A DNA stretch of 64,000 nucleotides, taken from contig JAFGJO010000036.1 in NCBI GenBank assembly GCA_016929065.1, positions 19,641 through 83,640 on the forward strand, read 5' to 3'. Below, in pieces: positions 17,000 to 26,006 of the stretch. The number at the start of each line of letters is the position of its first letter. Position 1 is the first letter of the stretch. A model generated the notes under the pieces. The model was not told where the DNA came from, searched no databases, and worked only from the letters and a program-made list of their open reading frames with translations. The translations under genes and the position numbers were made by a program. This DNA comes from Spirochaetales bacterium (lineage in GTDB: Bacteria; Spirochaetota; Spirochaetia; SZUA-6; RPPD01).

Positions 17000-19270
17000 A
17001 TGAAGAAAATATTACTTGCTGTAGTTGGCATCCTTGCACTTGTCTTTTTGTCAGGGTGTTCTGAACCGTTTCGGGCAATGGATAGCATGCCCGGTTTCAG
17101 CCTTGACGCCGGCCTATCCGAACCGGCAGTTCCCAAGGATACATGGACGATTATAATCCATTTTGCCATAGACAACAATCTTGATTTTATAAATGAACGT
17201 AATGCCGGAATAATATCGAATTATCTGGCTGCACTGGAGAGCATAGAGGCTGGGGATACAGGAAACAAAATTAACATAGCAGTACTTATGGATGGCTACT
17301 GGGGTGGCAGCACGTTCACGGATGGGTATTACCACCTTACCGGTGGTGCGTTCGCCGATGACCTCATGATCCCCAGAGCCGAGATAAATTCCGGAATCCT
17401 CGCAGACACCACTGCGTTTCTTGACTGGGCGCTCGCGAACTATCCCGCTGATGGCTACATGTACTCCATTTATGATCATGGAACGGGATTCAATGACACA
17501 ACTGCCGAGGGTACATCTTCAGCGCGGGGAATAGGATTGGACAACAGCAGTGATGACTGTCTTACCCACCGCGAGCTGGGCCTGGCATTCGACCATATAA
17601 AGGCAGTAATTGGCCGCAACCTGGATCTTTTCTATGCTGATGCATGTCTTATGGGCGGGGTGGAGCTTGCCTTTGAACTCCGTGACAATACCGATTACAT
17701 TCTTTTTTCAGAAGAGGAATTCCCTGTTAACTACTGGTCCTTCGAGGCATTGTCGACAATCACCGATTCACCCGTTGGCGTGACAGCGGAACAGATTGGA
17801 ACCGCATTTTGTGATTCAGCCTACGAGTTTTTCAGCCTTTTGGAAACCGGTTTGAAGAATTTTACCCTGTCACTGGTCAGGCTTGACGAGATTCCCCTGC
17901 TTGCCCAATTGATTGATGAGTATGCGAATTCGGCAATAACCGATATGCAGGTTAACCGGAACAATGCCTTTTACAACACGGTTGCACATGAAAGCTGGTC
18001 AATGTTGTCCCTGGGCGGATTTTCTGACTTTTACTACATGGATCTTGGGGATTACTGCAGCAGGATACAGGCACATCCCGGTATCAGCCCGTTGACAAAG
18101 GAAAAGGCAGCAGCCGTCATGGTGCAGCTTTCTGCAGCCGTAGTCTATATGAGGAATCCCGGCTATCCTGATGCGCACGGCATGACCATTTTCCATAATA
18201 TATGGAAATCCGGCTTTGAATATCCCGTGGAAACATACAAATTAATCCTGAAGTTTGGCACTAATTCATGGGCTGATTACATGGACCGTATGCATGGAAT
18301 AATAGACCCGCCTGTTGGTGATGATGCCTATGAAGATGACGACACAAGAGCACAGGCGAAGCCAATTATTATTAATGCCCCTGCACAAAGTCATACGCTT
18401 TCTCCTGCGGGTGATCGGGATTATCTTGCGATGGAACTTGTCGAGGGAAGGATCTACAAGATAGAAACCTATTTTAATACCATAGACACAAACACAGTGC
18501 TTTCGCTGGAAAGTTTCGAGCCTATGCCCGTTGCCTATAATAATAATGCCACCGGAAATTATTCAAGAATTATCTACGCGTGCCCTGCCACGGGAATATA
18601 TAGTCTGGAGGTACGGGAATTCATCTGGGCGGATACCGGTGACTACCTGGTTGATGTCCGGGATGTCACCGGTTTTCTTGATGCCTACGAGCCTGACAAC
18701 AATACGGCTGATGCAAAGCCCCTAACGGTTGATGCGCCGGCACAGGAACACTCATTGTATATTGGTGATGCCGATTTTATGGATGTGTCTTTGACAGCGG
18801 GACGCAAATATCATTTTGAGACCTTTTTTAAATCAATTCCAACAGATACAGTGTTAACCCTGATAGATTCTTCTACCATGAATACTGTCGCGTATGACGA
18901 TAACAGTGGAACTGACAACTATTCAGCGGTTGATTTTGGATGTACTGCTTCAGGAACATACTATGTGGCTGTTATCGAAAATGGTCAGGATGATGAAGGT
19001 GATTATGTATTGACCGTTGAAGACAGAGGCACTATTATCGGTGCCGAGATTGAGATAACAGGGAAGATATCGGTAAAAGGATGGGATCCATTTACCTATC
19101 TGGCACTTACCACGGGTGATAACATGGATTATACGCTCACGGGCTATTTGGTCCCGGATCTTTGGAACAATTACCAGAATCAGACGGTGACACTCCGGGT
19201 TATATACCGTAAAGATGCAATCGGCCCCGGGTTCCCTGCAGAAGTTGAGGTGTTGGAGATGATTGAATGA
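17000..19270 (+). CDS. Clostripain-family (C11) cysteine protease lipoprotein
   Basis: 756-residue protein with a signal peptide and lipobox at Cys20 (LVFLSGC), so probably surface or periplasmic and lipid-anchored. The catalytic domain (about 48-400) has His160 in SIYDHGTGF and Cys216 in YADACLMGGVEL, the His-Cys dyad of clan CD family C11; these cut after Arg or Lys in known members. Two C-terminal pre-peptidase (PPC-like) beta domains follow, each opening with DAYE(D/P)D and containing GDxDxxxxxL segments, and then a short tail. GAGGAGAATCTG fixes the start; an upstream ATG at 16964 is rejected. Confidence 0.88.
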   Translation: MKKILLAVVGILALVFLSGCSEPFRAMDSMPGFSLDAGLSEPAVPKDTWTIIIHFAIDNNLDFINERNAGIISNYLAALESIEAGDTGNKINIAVLMDGYWGGSTFTDGYYHLTGGAFADDLMIPRAEINSGILADTTAFLDWALANYPADGYMYSIYDHGTGFNDTTAEGTSSARGIGLDNSSDDCLTHRELGLAFDHIKAVIGRNLDLFYADACLMGGVELAFELRDNTDYILFSEEEFPVNYWSFEALSTITDSPVGVTAEQIGTAFCDSAYEFFSLLETGLKNFTLSLVRLDEIPLLAQLIDEYANSAITDMQVNRNNAFYNTVAHESWSMLSLGGFSDFYYMDLGDYCSRIQAHPGISPLTKEKAAAVMVQLSAAVVYMRNPGYPDAHGMTIFHNIWKSGFEYPVETYKLILKFGTNSWADYMDRMHGIIDPPVGDDAYEDDDTRAQAKPIIINAPAQSHTLSPAGDRDYLAMELVEGRIYKIETYFNTIDTNTVLSLESFEPMPVAYNNNATGNYSRIIYACPATGIYSLEVREFIWADTGDYLVDVRDVTGFLDAYEPDNNTADAKPLTVDAPAQEHSLYIGDADFMDVSLTAGRKYHFETFFKSIPTDTVLTLIDSSTMNTVAYDDNSGTDNYSAVDFGCTASGTYYVAVIENGQDDEGDYVLTVEDRGTIIGAEIEITGKISVKGWDPFTYLALTTGDNMDYTLTGYLVPDLWNNYQNQTVTLRVIYRKDAIGPGFPAEVEVLEMIE

Positions 19271-19377
19271 ACCGTGAACCCGCAACCCGCACATGATAGC
19301 TGGGAAGGAAACAGGGGATATATTCTGCAGCTGATTGCCATGAAGGGATGGCTGAAAGCCGCAGTTATTGAGAGGGA

Positions 19378-19421
19378 TTAACCGCCGAAAAAGATTATGT
19401 CGCTGCCGCGACAAAAACAGG
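19378..19421 (+). repeat. 44-bp hairpin repeat, copy 1
   Basis: Matches 44344-44387 at 40 of 44 positions; all four differences are in the loop. The core is TGTCGC-TGCC-GCGACA, a 6-bp stem, flanked by TTAACCGCCGAAAAAGATTA and AAAAACAGG. In this copy an imperfect reverse of the start (GGTGGTTAC, near 19508) lies about 130 bases away and further hairpins lie between, so the full unit here may be longer. Found in the 282-base gap after the protease gene, which otherwise has no gene. Confidence 0.7.
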
Positions 19422-19552
19422 AGTTTTTCGTTTTTCTCAAAACTCCACACGAAGGCGCCGGATTGTTGTCGGACAAGGGAGAATCCCCTTTCTTGTTCGG
19501 GTATTCGGTGGTTACTTCCTCTTTTTCTTTCTTTATGGTTTACTGAGTTCTC

Positions 19553-20230
19553 ATGAACAAAGACGTTGATATCATCAAAGAAATAGACAAAAACAGTATC
19601 CGCAAAAATTTGCGCGGTTTTACCTGGCAGGCGTTTAATTTGCTCCCGCAGATGACGCAGCCGGAAATACTTGACCTTGGCTGCGGGACCGGGGTGCCCA
19701 CAATCGAACTCGCCATTTTAAGCAAGGGGCATGTCACGGCCGTGGATAGTAACCGGAAAGCGCTGGCGGTGCTCCGGGAAAACAGCAGAGCGCTCAATCT
19801 CACAAAGCAGATCACCATAAAAAAGGGCAATATAAAAAAACCGGGTGTAAAGAAAAATCACTTTGACATTGTCTGGAGCGAGGGGGCAGTGAACGCAATC
19901 GGATTTGAAAAAGCCTTGTCTTCATGGCGGCCGCTGTTGAAGCAGGAAGGTTTTCTCGTGATCCATGATGAAAAGAAGGGGTACGAAACAAAGGTTTCGG
20001 CTGCCGAAGGGCTTGGATATGAAATCCTGCACAGGTTTTTTGTGTCGGTGGATGCATGGTTTACCCGGTATATTAAGCCGCTTTCCGAGCGCGCCGAAGT
20101 TCTTCGGGAAGAGTATCACTATCGAAAAGATTTATTGGCAGTGATTGACCGGGAAACGTATGAGGTAAAGCTGTTCCGCGACGATCCGAATGCGGTCGCA
20201 TCCATTTTTTATCTCATGAAGAAAAAATAA
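19553..20230 (+). CDS. Class I SAM-dependent methyltransferase
   Basis: 225 residues with a Rossmann-fold methyltransferase domain. ILDLGCGTGVPTIELA (around 39-54) is the SAM-binding motif I, AVDSN follows as motif II, and FDIVWSEGAVNAIGFEKAL is the motif IV/post-motif region. Substrate cannot be told; related family members act on small molecules such as quinone or arsenite-like acceptors. No clear Shine-Dalgarno precedes ATG. It ends exactly where the convergent ATPase gene ends (20230/20231). Confidence 0.8.
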   Translation: MNKDVDIIKEIDKNSIRKNLRGFTWQAFNLLPQMTQPEILDLGCGTGVPTIELAILSKGHVTAVDSNRKALAVLRENSRALNLTKQITIKKGNIKKPGVKKNHFDIVWSEGAVNAIGFEKALSSWRPLLKQEGFLVIHDEKKGYETKVSAAEGLGYEILHRFFVSVDAWFTRYIKPLSERAEVLREEYHYRKDLLAVIDRETYEVKLFRDDPNAVASIFYLMKKK

Positions 20231-21418
20231 TTATGCCATCGCCATCAGAAATTTTGAGGCGGGCACGATGCGGCATTTTGTCTGTTTGTCGATGTAATCT
20301 GCGTCTTCTGAAAAGGTAACTACATACGACCAGGGAACCTTAAGCTTTTGGGAAAAATAGTTGATATTTTTTACGTTGTCGGGTTTATTCAACTTGCTCT
20401 CGATGAGCATCCACGGGGCTTCATTCCAGGTGAGCAGAAAATCAACTTCTCTTTTTTCACGATCACGCAGGTAAAAGAGTTCACATCTGATTCCAAAAAT
20501 ATCATGCTGATAATGACAGAATTTTAATAGATGCACTGCAAGAAGATTTTCGAATTTATCCCCGTCATTTGAAATTTCCGACCAATCCCACAGATAATAT
20601 TTTGATTCTTTTTTAAGAGCCCGTTCAAGCCGTTTATGATATGGCGGGACCTTGAAAATAAAATAATTTATGCAGAGCAGTTCTATCCATTTTATGATTG
20701 TCGCAGGGCTTGCGCTGACATCATCCTTGAGTGATGCCAGTGAAAGCGGCGATGCGGTTCTTTTTGTCAATAAATGGCCCAACAGTTCCACCTTTGAGAT
20801 GTGCTGGATATTTTCAACGTCGCGGATATCTTCTCTGAAAATACGTTCAAAGCGTTCATTCTGCCATCTCTGCAGGTCAATGTCTGATTGAGAAAGGAAT
20901 GGTTCCGGAAACCCTCCGAACTTGAATAGCGTTTCAAGTCCCTTGGCCGGGTTCGGGAACTTTAATTGAAACATATTTTTATTATATGCAACATTGTAAT
21001 CCGATTTTTCATTTATTTCACGCAGGGAGAAGGGATGCAGCCGGTAATAACGGTACCTCCCCAACAGGGAGTCGCCACCCCGGCGAAATATATCGAGCCG
21101 GGAGCTTCCTGTTACAATGATTTTTTTATGTTCTTTTTGAGTGTCCCATATTCCTTTAATATAAGATTTCCACTTTTCATACTTGTGCAGTTCATCAAAT
21201 GACAATAAATCAGCCTCCGGATTCCAGGCTTCTTTTATAATGGTTTCCCTGTCATTTCTACTGTCCCAGTTCAGGTATACAGTGTTATTATAAGATTTAC
21301 TCAAATTTTGTGCCACTGTAGTTTTTCCGACCTGTCTGGGGCCTCCAATGAAAGCCATCCTTTTTAAAATATCATTCTGTATCGGATTTTCAAGGTATCT
21401 GAAAACAATGTTGCTCAT
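20231..21418 (-). CDS. DUF4143-type AAA ATPase
   Basis: 395 residues. P-loop GGPRQVGKTT (25-34), Walker B-like LLSFDELHK, sensor GSSRLD, then a C-terminal DUF4143-like part with REVDFLLTWNE and LIESKL, spaced like a PD-(D/E)xK nuclease-type core. This family is common and multi-copy in many bacteria and archaea and has no settled function (known). A promoter with a -10 box only six bases before ATG and a perfect palindrome overlapping its -35 lie just upstream. Confidence 0.88.
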   Translation of the reverse strand: MSNIVFRYLENPIQNDILKRMAFIGGPRQVGKTTVAQNLSKSYNNTVYLNWDSRNDRETIIKEAWNPEADLLSFDELHKYEKWKSYIKGIWDTQKEHKKIIVTGSSRLDIFRRGGDSLLGRYRYYRLHPFSLREINEKSDYNVAYNKNMFQLKFPNPAKGLETLFKFGGFPEPFLSQSDIDLQRWQNERFERIFREDIRDVENIQHISKVELLGHLLTKRTASPLSLASLKDDVSASPATIIKWIELLCINYFIFKVPPYHKRLERALKKESKYYLWDWSEISNDGDKFENLLAVHLLKFCHYQHDIFGIRCELFYLRDREKREVDFLLTWNEAPWMLIESKLNKPDNVKNINYFSQKLKVPWSYVVTFSEDADYIDKQTKCRIVPASKFLMAMA

Positions 21419-21424
21419 ATGACA

Positions 21425-21452
21425 ATTTTATACTATACTAAATTAAAGTCAA
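21425..21452 (-). promoter_or_regulatory. Leaderless-type promoter of the ATPase gene
   Basis: On the minus strand TTGACT (21447-21452), 16-base spacer, TAAAAT (21425-21430), then six bases and the ATG. No Shine-Dalgarno. The -35 box is inside the left end of the palindrome at 21448-21487. Confidence 0.6.
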
Positions 21453-21487
21453 TACTTATTTATAGAGCCCTATAAATAAGTATTGAC
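21448..21487. promoter_or_regulatory. Perfect 18+4+18 palindrome, probable operator
   Basis: Arms GTCAATACTTATTTATAG (21448-21465) and its exact reverse complement (21470-21487), with AGCC between. It overlaps the -35 box of the ATPase gene and lies about 160 bases before the lipoprotein gene on the other strand. A dimeric repressor site is the simplest reading; a structured RNA or insertion scar is possible. Confidence 0.6.
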
Positions 21488-21646
21488 AGGTGGATACATG
21501 TATATTTCCTCAAGAAGCGGTGAAACCGGGTAAGCAGATACTGCATCACCATTCAGACAATACATGAAAATAAATAGCTGGAATCGTGACAAGATTTGTT
21601 TAAACTATAATAGTATTCGATTCTATTGCGGAAAGGAGCCGTGTTT

Positions 21647-22210
21647 ATGAAAAAAGCTGTCTTGATATTGGTGATAGTTTCTGCATTCTCCGGATGCAAG
21701 TATTATTCCGAAACATTGACGTTCAATGACAATATGACCTCCGGGAAAATAGAGATTCTTGTTTCGTACGATGTTGCAGAAGCCCGGAAAAATAACATTG
21801 ACCGGCCGACAACAGATTCGCTGAAGACCAAATTATCACAGTTTAAGGGAATTATTGTCTCTTCAAGCACTGTCGATTACAGTTCTGAATATAACCGCGA
21901 TTATATTAATGCGGAGTTCACGTTTGATTCAGAAAAAGCCTTCAATGCGCTGGAAAAGGGAAAAGACGGGATCAGGGCAGTCGGCAGCATGTTTGTCGAT
22001 TTCAATCTGGATGACTGGACCATTGAATACCATCGGACCATTCAGCTTGATCCGCATGATGAAGGGGATTATGCCGTGGTTTTTCCGAAGGATTTGTATG
22101 TTGTCGACACCAATGCGCAGGATGTGGACGATGATATGGTCAGCTGGTACTTCAAGGTTGGCGACGATCCGCTGGAAACAGAAATGTACCTGATTCTGGC
22201 GGAGAAATAA
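21647..22210 (+). CDS. Lipoprotein of unknown function
   Basis: 187 residues. Signal peptide MKKAVLILVIVSAFSGC with the lipobox Cys at 17; the mature part is soluble, rich in Asp and Tyr, without recognised motifs. AAAGGAG about 10 bases before ATG 21647 supports this start rather than the in-frame upstream ATG at 21626. TATAAT at 21607-21612 could be its -10 box, but no good -35 is seen. Monocistronic by spacing. Confidence 0.7.
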   Translation: MKKAVLILVIVSAFSGCKYYSETLTFNDNMTSGKIEILVSYDVAEARKNNIDRPTTDSLKTKLSQFKGIIVSSSTVDYSSEYNRDYINAEFTFDSEKAFNALEKGKDGIRAVGSMFVDFNLDDWTIEYHRTIQLDPHDEGDYAVVFPKDLYVVDTNAQDVDDDMVSWYFKVGDDPLETEMYLILAEK

Positions 22211-22335
22211 TTTCATGGATGTTTACGTATAATCGGGAATCAGGACGGAAAAGGGTAAACCATCCCAAAATAACGCTGTACTATTTTTAATAAATCAGAT
22301 ACCAATAATTTACCCCAAAACTATGGAGCCCCGTT

Positions 22336-23079
22336 ATGGCAGACGCCGGGCACCTGATTTCCAAGCGGATCGGGCAGGCGATATATAAATACAAACTCAT
22401 CGAACCGAACGACAAAATACTGGTCGCGGTCTCCGGGGGCAAGGATTCCATGACGCTCCTGCATGACTTAAAGCGCCGCCAGAAATCCTTTCCGGTGAAG
22501 TATGAATTTGTCGCCGTGCATATCCAGACAGATTTCTGTTCGTGTTGCAAAAAAAGCGACCTGGAAAACAAATTCAAGGAGTGGGAAGTTCCCTATGAAA
22601 TAATTGACGTTCCGGTATTAAAACGCCTCAAGCCGGGAAGAAAGATGAGCTGTTACTGGTGCTCTACACAGCGACGTATGGAGCTCATCAAATACGCGGC
22701 GAAATCGGGCTGCAATAAAATTGCTCTGGGGCACCATCTGGATGATATAATTGAAACCCTGTTCATGAACATGTGCTATAAGGGGGAAATGGCCACCATG
22801 CTCCCCAAGCTGTATTACGACAAGTATGATCATGTGGTGATTCGGCCGCTTGCCCTGGTGAGTGAAAAACTCATTATAAAATTCGCAGAAAAAGCAGGGA
22901 TTACCCGGCTTATCTGCAAATGTCCCTATGGAACACAATCAAAGAGGCTGAATGTCCGTGAGGCGATAACCATGCTGGCCAAACAAGATGATTCGATCCG
23001 GCTAAATTTATTGAAGGCAATGAGCAATGTCAATCTGAAATATCTGGTATCAGACGACCAGCATGATTACAATATTTGA
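22336..23079 (+). CDS. ttcA: tRNA 2-thiocytidine biosynthesis protein TtcA-type
   Basis: 247-residue ATP-pyrophosphatase of the TtcA/TtuA family, which activates a tRNA base for thiolation with an Fe-S cluster. Seen: the PP-loop SGGKDS (33-38), a CSCC segment (68-71), Cys106 and Cys109 in CYWCS, the GHHLDDIIET motif and a late Cys pair in LICKCPYG. TtcA modifies cytidine 32 (known). TATGGAG precedes the ATG. Family assignment is firm; whether the exact product is s2C32 is slightly less sure. Confidence 0.9.
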   Translation: MADAGHLISKRIGQAIYKYKLIEPNDKILVAVSGGKDSMTLLHDLKRRQKSFPVKYEFVAVHIQTDFCSCCKKSDLENKFKEWEVPYEIIDVPVLKRLKPGRKMSCYWCSTQRRMELIKYAAKSGCNKIALGHHLDDIIETLFMNMCYKGEMATMLPKLYYDKYDHVVIRPLALVSEKLIIKFAEKAGITRLICKCPYGTQSKRLNVREAITMLAKQDDSIRLNLLKAMSNVNLKYLVSDDQHDYNI

Positions 23080-23083
23080 AAAA

Positions 23084-24934
23084 TCATTCAACTGCTCCGG
23101 CGCGTTTGAGCATCGATACAATTTGTGTGAAGTTCTTTTTTTGAGCCATGAGCAGGGCAGTCGTACCCCGGGAGTCCGGGATATAGAGCCTGGCATTGAC
23201 GTTCACTTCCTTTGAAAAAAGATATTCCAGGAGCGGAACATGATAATACATCGCGGCATACATGATCGGCGCCCAGCCGTCATTATTCTGAATATTCAGG
23301 TCTGCCTTCTTGTTCCCAAGCATTTCTGCGATTTTGAAATACCGGTTATTCTTTGTTGCATCATTCCCCTTGTAAATATACTTACATGCAGTTAAAAAGG
23401 GTGTCTCACCCTTGCTGTTCTTCGCGTCGATCTCTATTTTTGCATCCAGTAAAAATGAAACAAGAGCAGTGTTTCCTGCAAGGCCCGCCAGATGCAGCAC
23501 TGTATTTCCTTCGTTATCGCGGACCGATGTGTCTGCCCCGGACTGAATGAGCGTGATGGCAATATCCGTAAGGCCGGTATTTGCCGCGTACAGAAGCAGC
23601 GGGGGCAATGAGACCTGGTCGGTGTTGTTTACCGGGGCGCCGTGAGCAATGAGCAGTTTTGCCAGTTCCTTGCGGTTATTGACAACTGCTGTATACAGCG
23701 GATAATGGCTGTTCGATGAAGGAGCAGCCGTGAATCCCGCATCCAGGTACAGGTTCACCGCCCTGGTATTGTTTTGTTTTATCTGTGTCAGGAAACTGTT
23801 ATCAGAATAAAAATACCCCGCATCAATCAAGGGGATGACCCCGGGGGCACGTGTTTCAAGCTTTTCCCGGAACTTTGCAATCAGCTGTTTGTTCTGCAAT
23901 GTCTGGGCAATAAAAAGCGCAGACTCGCCGTTTTCATTTTTTGCCAGAAAATCGGCTCCTTCAATAATAAGTGTGTCGATGATGTCAGATTTGTTTTTTC
24001 GCGTTGCTTCAATAATCGAGAGCATCTGACCGGGGTACAGGATATTATTGAACACTTTTAGAAGCGGCCGGGTTACCAGTGTATCTTTGGCGGCTGCCAG
24101 GTTTATCAGGGAAAGAAACAACAGGAGGGCTGACAGATGCATGGCGACAGGTGCGGTCATATTCAGATATTTGTTTTTAAGCCGGAATTTCAGAACCAGC
24201 CTGTTGACGCCGTATCCGATGAACTGTACGGAAATTGAATACACCACGAAGGTACAGATTCCAACGAGAAATATGTTCCACGAATCCAGCTGATAGGTTC
24301 CGAGTTCCCCGACAGTAAAATAATTCATTTCAAATGATTCTCCGTCGTCGGTTCCGTACGAGTCGATTTTATTGACGACCCGTTCAAAACCGGGAGGGCA
24401 TACGATGGGGTGCAGAATATCCGCGATATTGATGAATCCCCATATTCCGATTAAAAAAGCCACAGCGCCGGAAACAACGATTGTCCACAATTTGGCCCAG
24501 CTGAACAGCTGTTTTTTATCTCTGATCGCGACAATTACCGGCGCGGCCAGTGCACCTGCCATGATGACCGTGAAAAAAGTTTTAATTACCGTATCAAAGA
24601 AAAAGATCGCCAGTATAATAACCGCTGCAATGGAAAGCGGAATAATTACCGGGAGGCTTTTTTTAACGAACACAATCAGCTGTTTGCCTGATTTTTTTTC
24701 CGCGGCAGGCATCTGCTCTTGCGGTACAAGCTCGATGGTGTCATCACATGCCCGGACAATGGATTCAAGCGGGATGAGGGTCTCGACATACCAGAACTTG
24801 CCGGACTTGCTTTTGTGTGCGTGCATTATGGCTGACAGCCATGTATCAAGCTTGAAATTATTATCCGTAAACAGTTTCCAGCATTCTTTATTTTCATATT
24901 CCATGGTTTTGGTATAGCCAATTTTTTTCTTCAT
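23084..24934 (-). CDS. Membrane protein with C-terminal ankyrin repeats
   Basis: 616 residues. N-terminal about 80 residues resemble a small cytoplasmic domain (KFWYVETLIPLESIVRACDD), then four or five membrane segments (about 85-290), then eight or so ankyrin repeats to the end (for example GNTVLHLAGLAGNTALVSFL and GWAPIMYAAMYYHVPLLEYL). Ankyrin repeats bind proteins; the partner is unknown. The promoter places the -10 box six bases before ATG, so the message is probably leaderless. It converges with ttcA, leaving only four bases. Confidence 0.85.
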   Translation of the reverse strand: MKKKIGYTKTMEYENKECWKLFTDNNFKLDTWLSAIMHAHKSKSGKFWYVETLIPLESIVRACDDTIELVPQEQMPAAEKKSGKQLIVFVKKSLPVIIPLSIAAVIILAIFFFDTVIKTFFTVIMAGALAAPVIVAIRDKKQLFSWAKLWTIVVSGAVAFLIGIWGFINIADILHPIVCPPGFERVVNKIDSYGTDDGESFEMNYFTVGELGTYQLDSWNIFLVGICTFVVYSISVQFIGYGVNRLVLKFRLKNKYLNMTAPVAMHLSALLLFLSLINLAAAKDTLVTRPLLKVFNNILYPGQMLSIIEATRKNKSDIIDTLIIEGADFLAKNENGESALFIAQTLQNKQLIAKFREKLETRAPGVIPLIDAGYFYSDNSFLTQIKQNNTRAVNLYLDAGFTAAPSSNSHYPLYTAVVNNRKELAKLLIAHGAPVNNTDQVSLPPLLLYAANTGLTDIAITLIQSGADTSVRDNEGNTVLHLAGLAGNTALVSFLLDAKIEIDAKNSKGETPFLTACKYIYKGNDATKNNRYFKIAEMLGNKKADLNIQNNDGWAPIMYAAMYYHVPLLEYLFSKEVNVNARLYIPDSRGTTALLMAQKKNFTQIVSMLKRAGAVE

Positions 24935-24940
24935 GAAAAA

Positions 24941-24969
24941 AGCATAAAAGAATTGGAAAAACTAGGCAA
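24941..24969 (-). promoter_or_regulatory. Leaderless-type promoter of the ankyrin gene
   Basis: Minus strand: TTGCCT (24964-24969), 17-base spacer, TATGCT (24941-24946), then six bases and the ATG at 24934. No Shine-Dalgarno. Confidence 0.5.
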
Positions 24970-24993
24970 GAGGAAAACCAGCATGAATATATC

Positions 24994-25022
24994 AAAAAAA
25001 ACGGACAGTATTTTGACTGCCC
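24994..25022 (-). terminator. Intrinsic terminator after purC
   Basis: On the minus strand GGGCAGT, loop CAAAAT, ACTGTCC (7-bp stem with one G-U), then G and eight T. It lies 25 bases after the purC stop codon and just upstream of the ankyrin-gene promoter. Confidence 0.75.
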
Positions 25023-25046
25023 GGTGTGTCCTGTTGTATCAAAAAA

Positions 25047-26006
25047 TTATTTATACGCTTCCATGGCAGATGTCACGAGTTTCAATTCTTCTGCGGCATT
25101 CACCTTCGAAGGAACAAATGTCTGGCCGGTGATGGTCTCGTAGGCGGTAATGTAGCGCAGTGCAACTTCCAGGCGGATATCGTCCGGTATCTCCGGTGCA
25201 TTGCCGTCGCCCATAAAGTCCTGCCCTATAAGCCACTGGCGCAGGTATTCCTTGTCGAGTTCCCGCTGTTTCTCTCCTTTTTCATAGAGCGCAGCGTAGG
25301 TGTCGGCATACCAGTACCGGCTGGAGTCCGGAGTATGGACCTCATCGACAAGATACAGGTCATCGCCGAGCAGGCCGAACTCGTATTTCGTGTCAACAAG
25401 GATGAGCCCGTTTCTCGCAGCGATTTCTGTTCCCCGTTGGAACAGTTTGAGTGCGGTGCTTTCTATCTTCTCCAGAAGCGCTTTTTTAACGATCCCCTGA
25501 TTGATAATTTCATCGGAGGAAATGGGAAGGTCGTGCTTGCCTTTTTCTTCCTTTGTTGAGGGAGTAAAAAGTGGAGTGTCAAATTTATGGTTAGACTTCA
25601 AATTCGGCGGCAAAACAATTCCAGAGATCGCTTTTCCCTGCTGGTAATCGCGCCATGCAGACCCGGTAAGGTATCCGCGTACCACCACTTCAATCGGAAG
25701 GACGCTGCATTTCCTGCCTGCCACGGTACGGGGCGATATTTTTTTTAAAATATGATTGCCGATAATGTCATTTGTCTGCTCAAACCAGAATAATGACAGC
25801 TCATTCAATACCTGGCCCTTGCAGGGGATCGTTGAAAGCACCCGGTCAAAGGCGGAGATCCTGTCCGAGGTGGTGATGACCATGTTTTTTCCCAGGTCGA
25901 CAATATCCCGTACTTTTCCTTTATATACGGGGTATGTGCAGTCGACAGGTAATGCCAGTGATTCCAGAGTTGTATCAAGATACGGCGATAAACTGTTTTT
26001 ATCCAT
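25047..26006 (-). CDS. purC: Phosphoribosylaminoimidazole-succinocarboxamide synthase
   Basis: Joins aspartate to CAIR in purine synthesis, using ATP. 319 residues, in the size range of the longer (yeast-like) SAICAR synthases. Seen: VYKGKVRDIVDLGKNMVITTSDRISAFD split over the N-terminal glycine-loop region, the IEVVVRGYLTGSAWRDYQ signature, and LILVDTKYEFG plus VDEVHTPDSSRYW near the active site. Its ATG shares one base with the clpP stop codon (TAATG), so it is very probably translated by coupling. Confidence 0.95.
   Translation of the reverse strand: MDKNSLSPYLDTTLESLALPVDCTYPVYKGKVRDIVDLGKNMVITTSDRISAFDRVLSTIPCKGQVLNELSLFWFEQTNDIIGNHILKKISPRTVAGRKCSVLPIEVVVRGYLTGSAWRDYQQGKAISGIVLPPNLKSNHKFDTPLFTPSTKEEKGKHDLPISSDEIINQGIVKKALLEKIESTALKLFQRGTEIAARNGLILVDTKYEFGLLGDDLYLVDEVHTPDSSRYWYADTYAALYEKGEKQRELDKEYLRQWLIGQDFMGDGNAPEIPDDIRLEVALRYITAYETITGQTFVPSKVNAAEELKLVTSAMEAYK

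Noticed and set aside
19376..19515. Complete MITE with terminal inverted repeats
   Set aside because: TTAACCGCCGAA and GTAACCACCGAA only partly match, the second copy lacks the right end, and no target duplication is evident.
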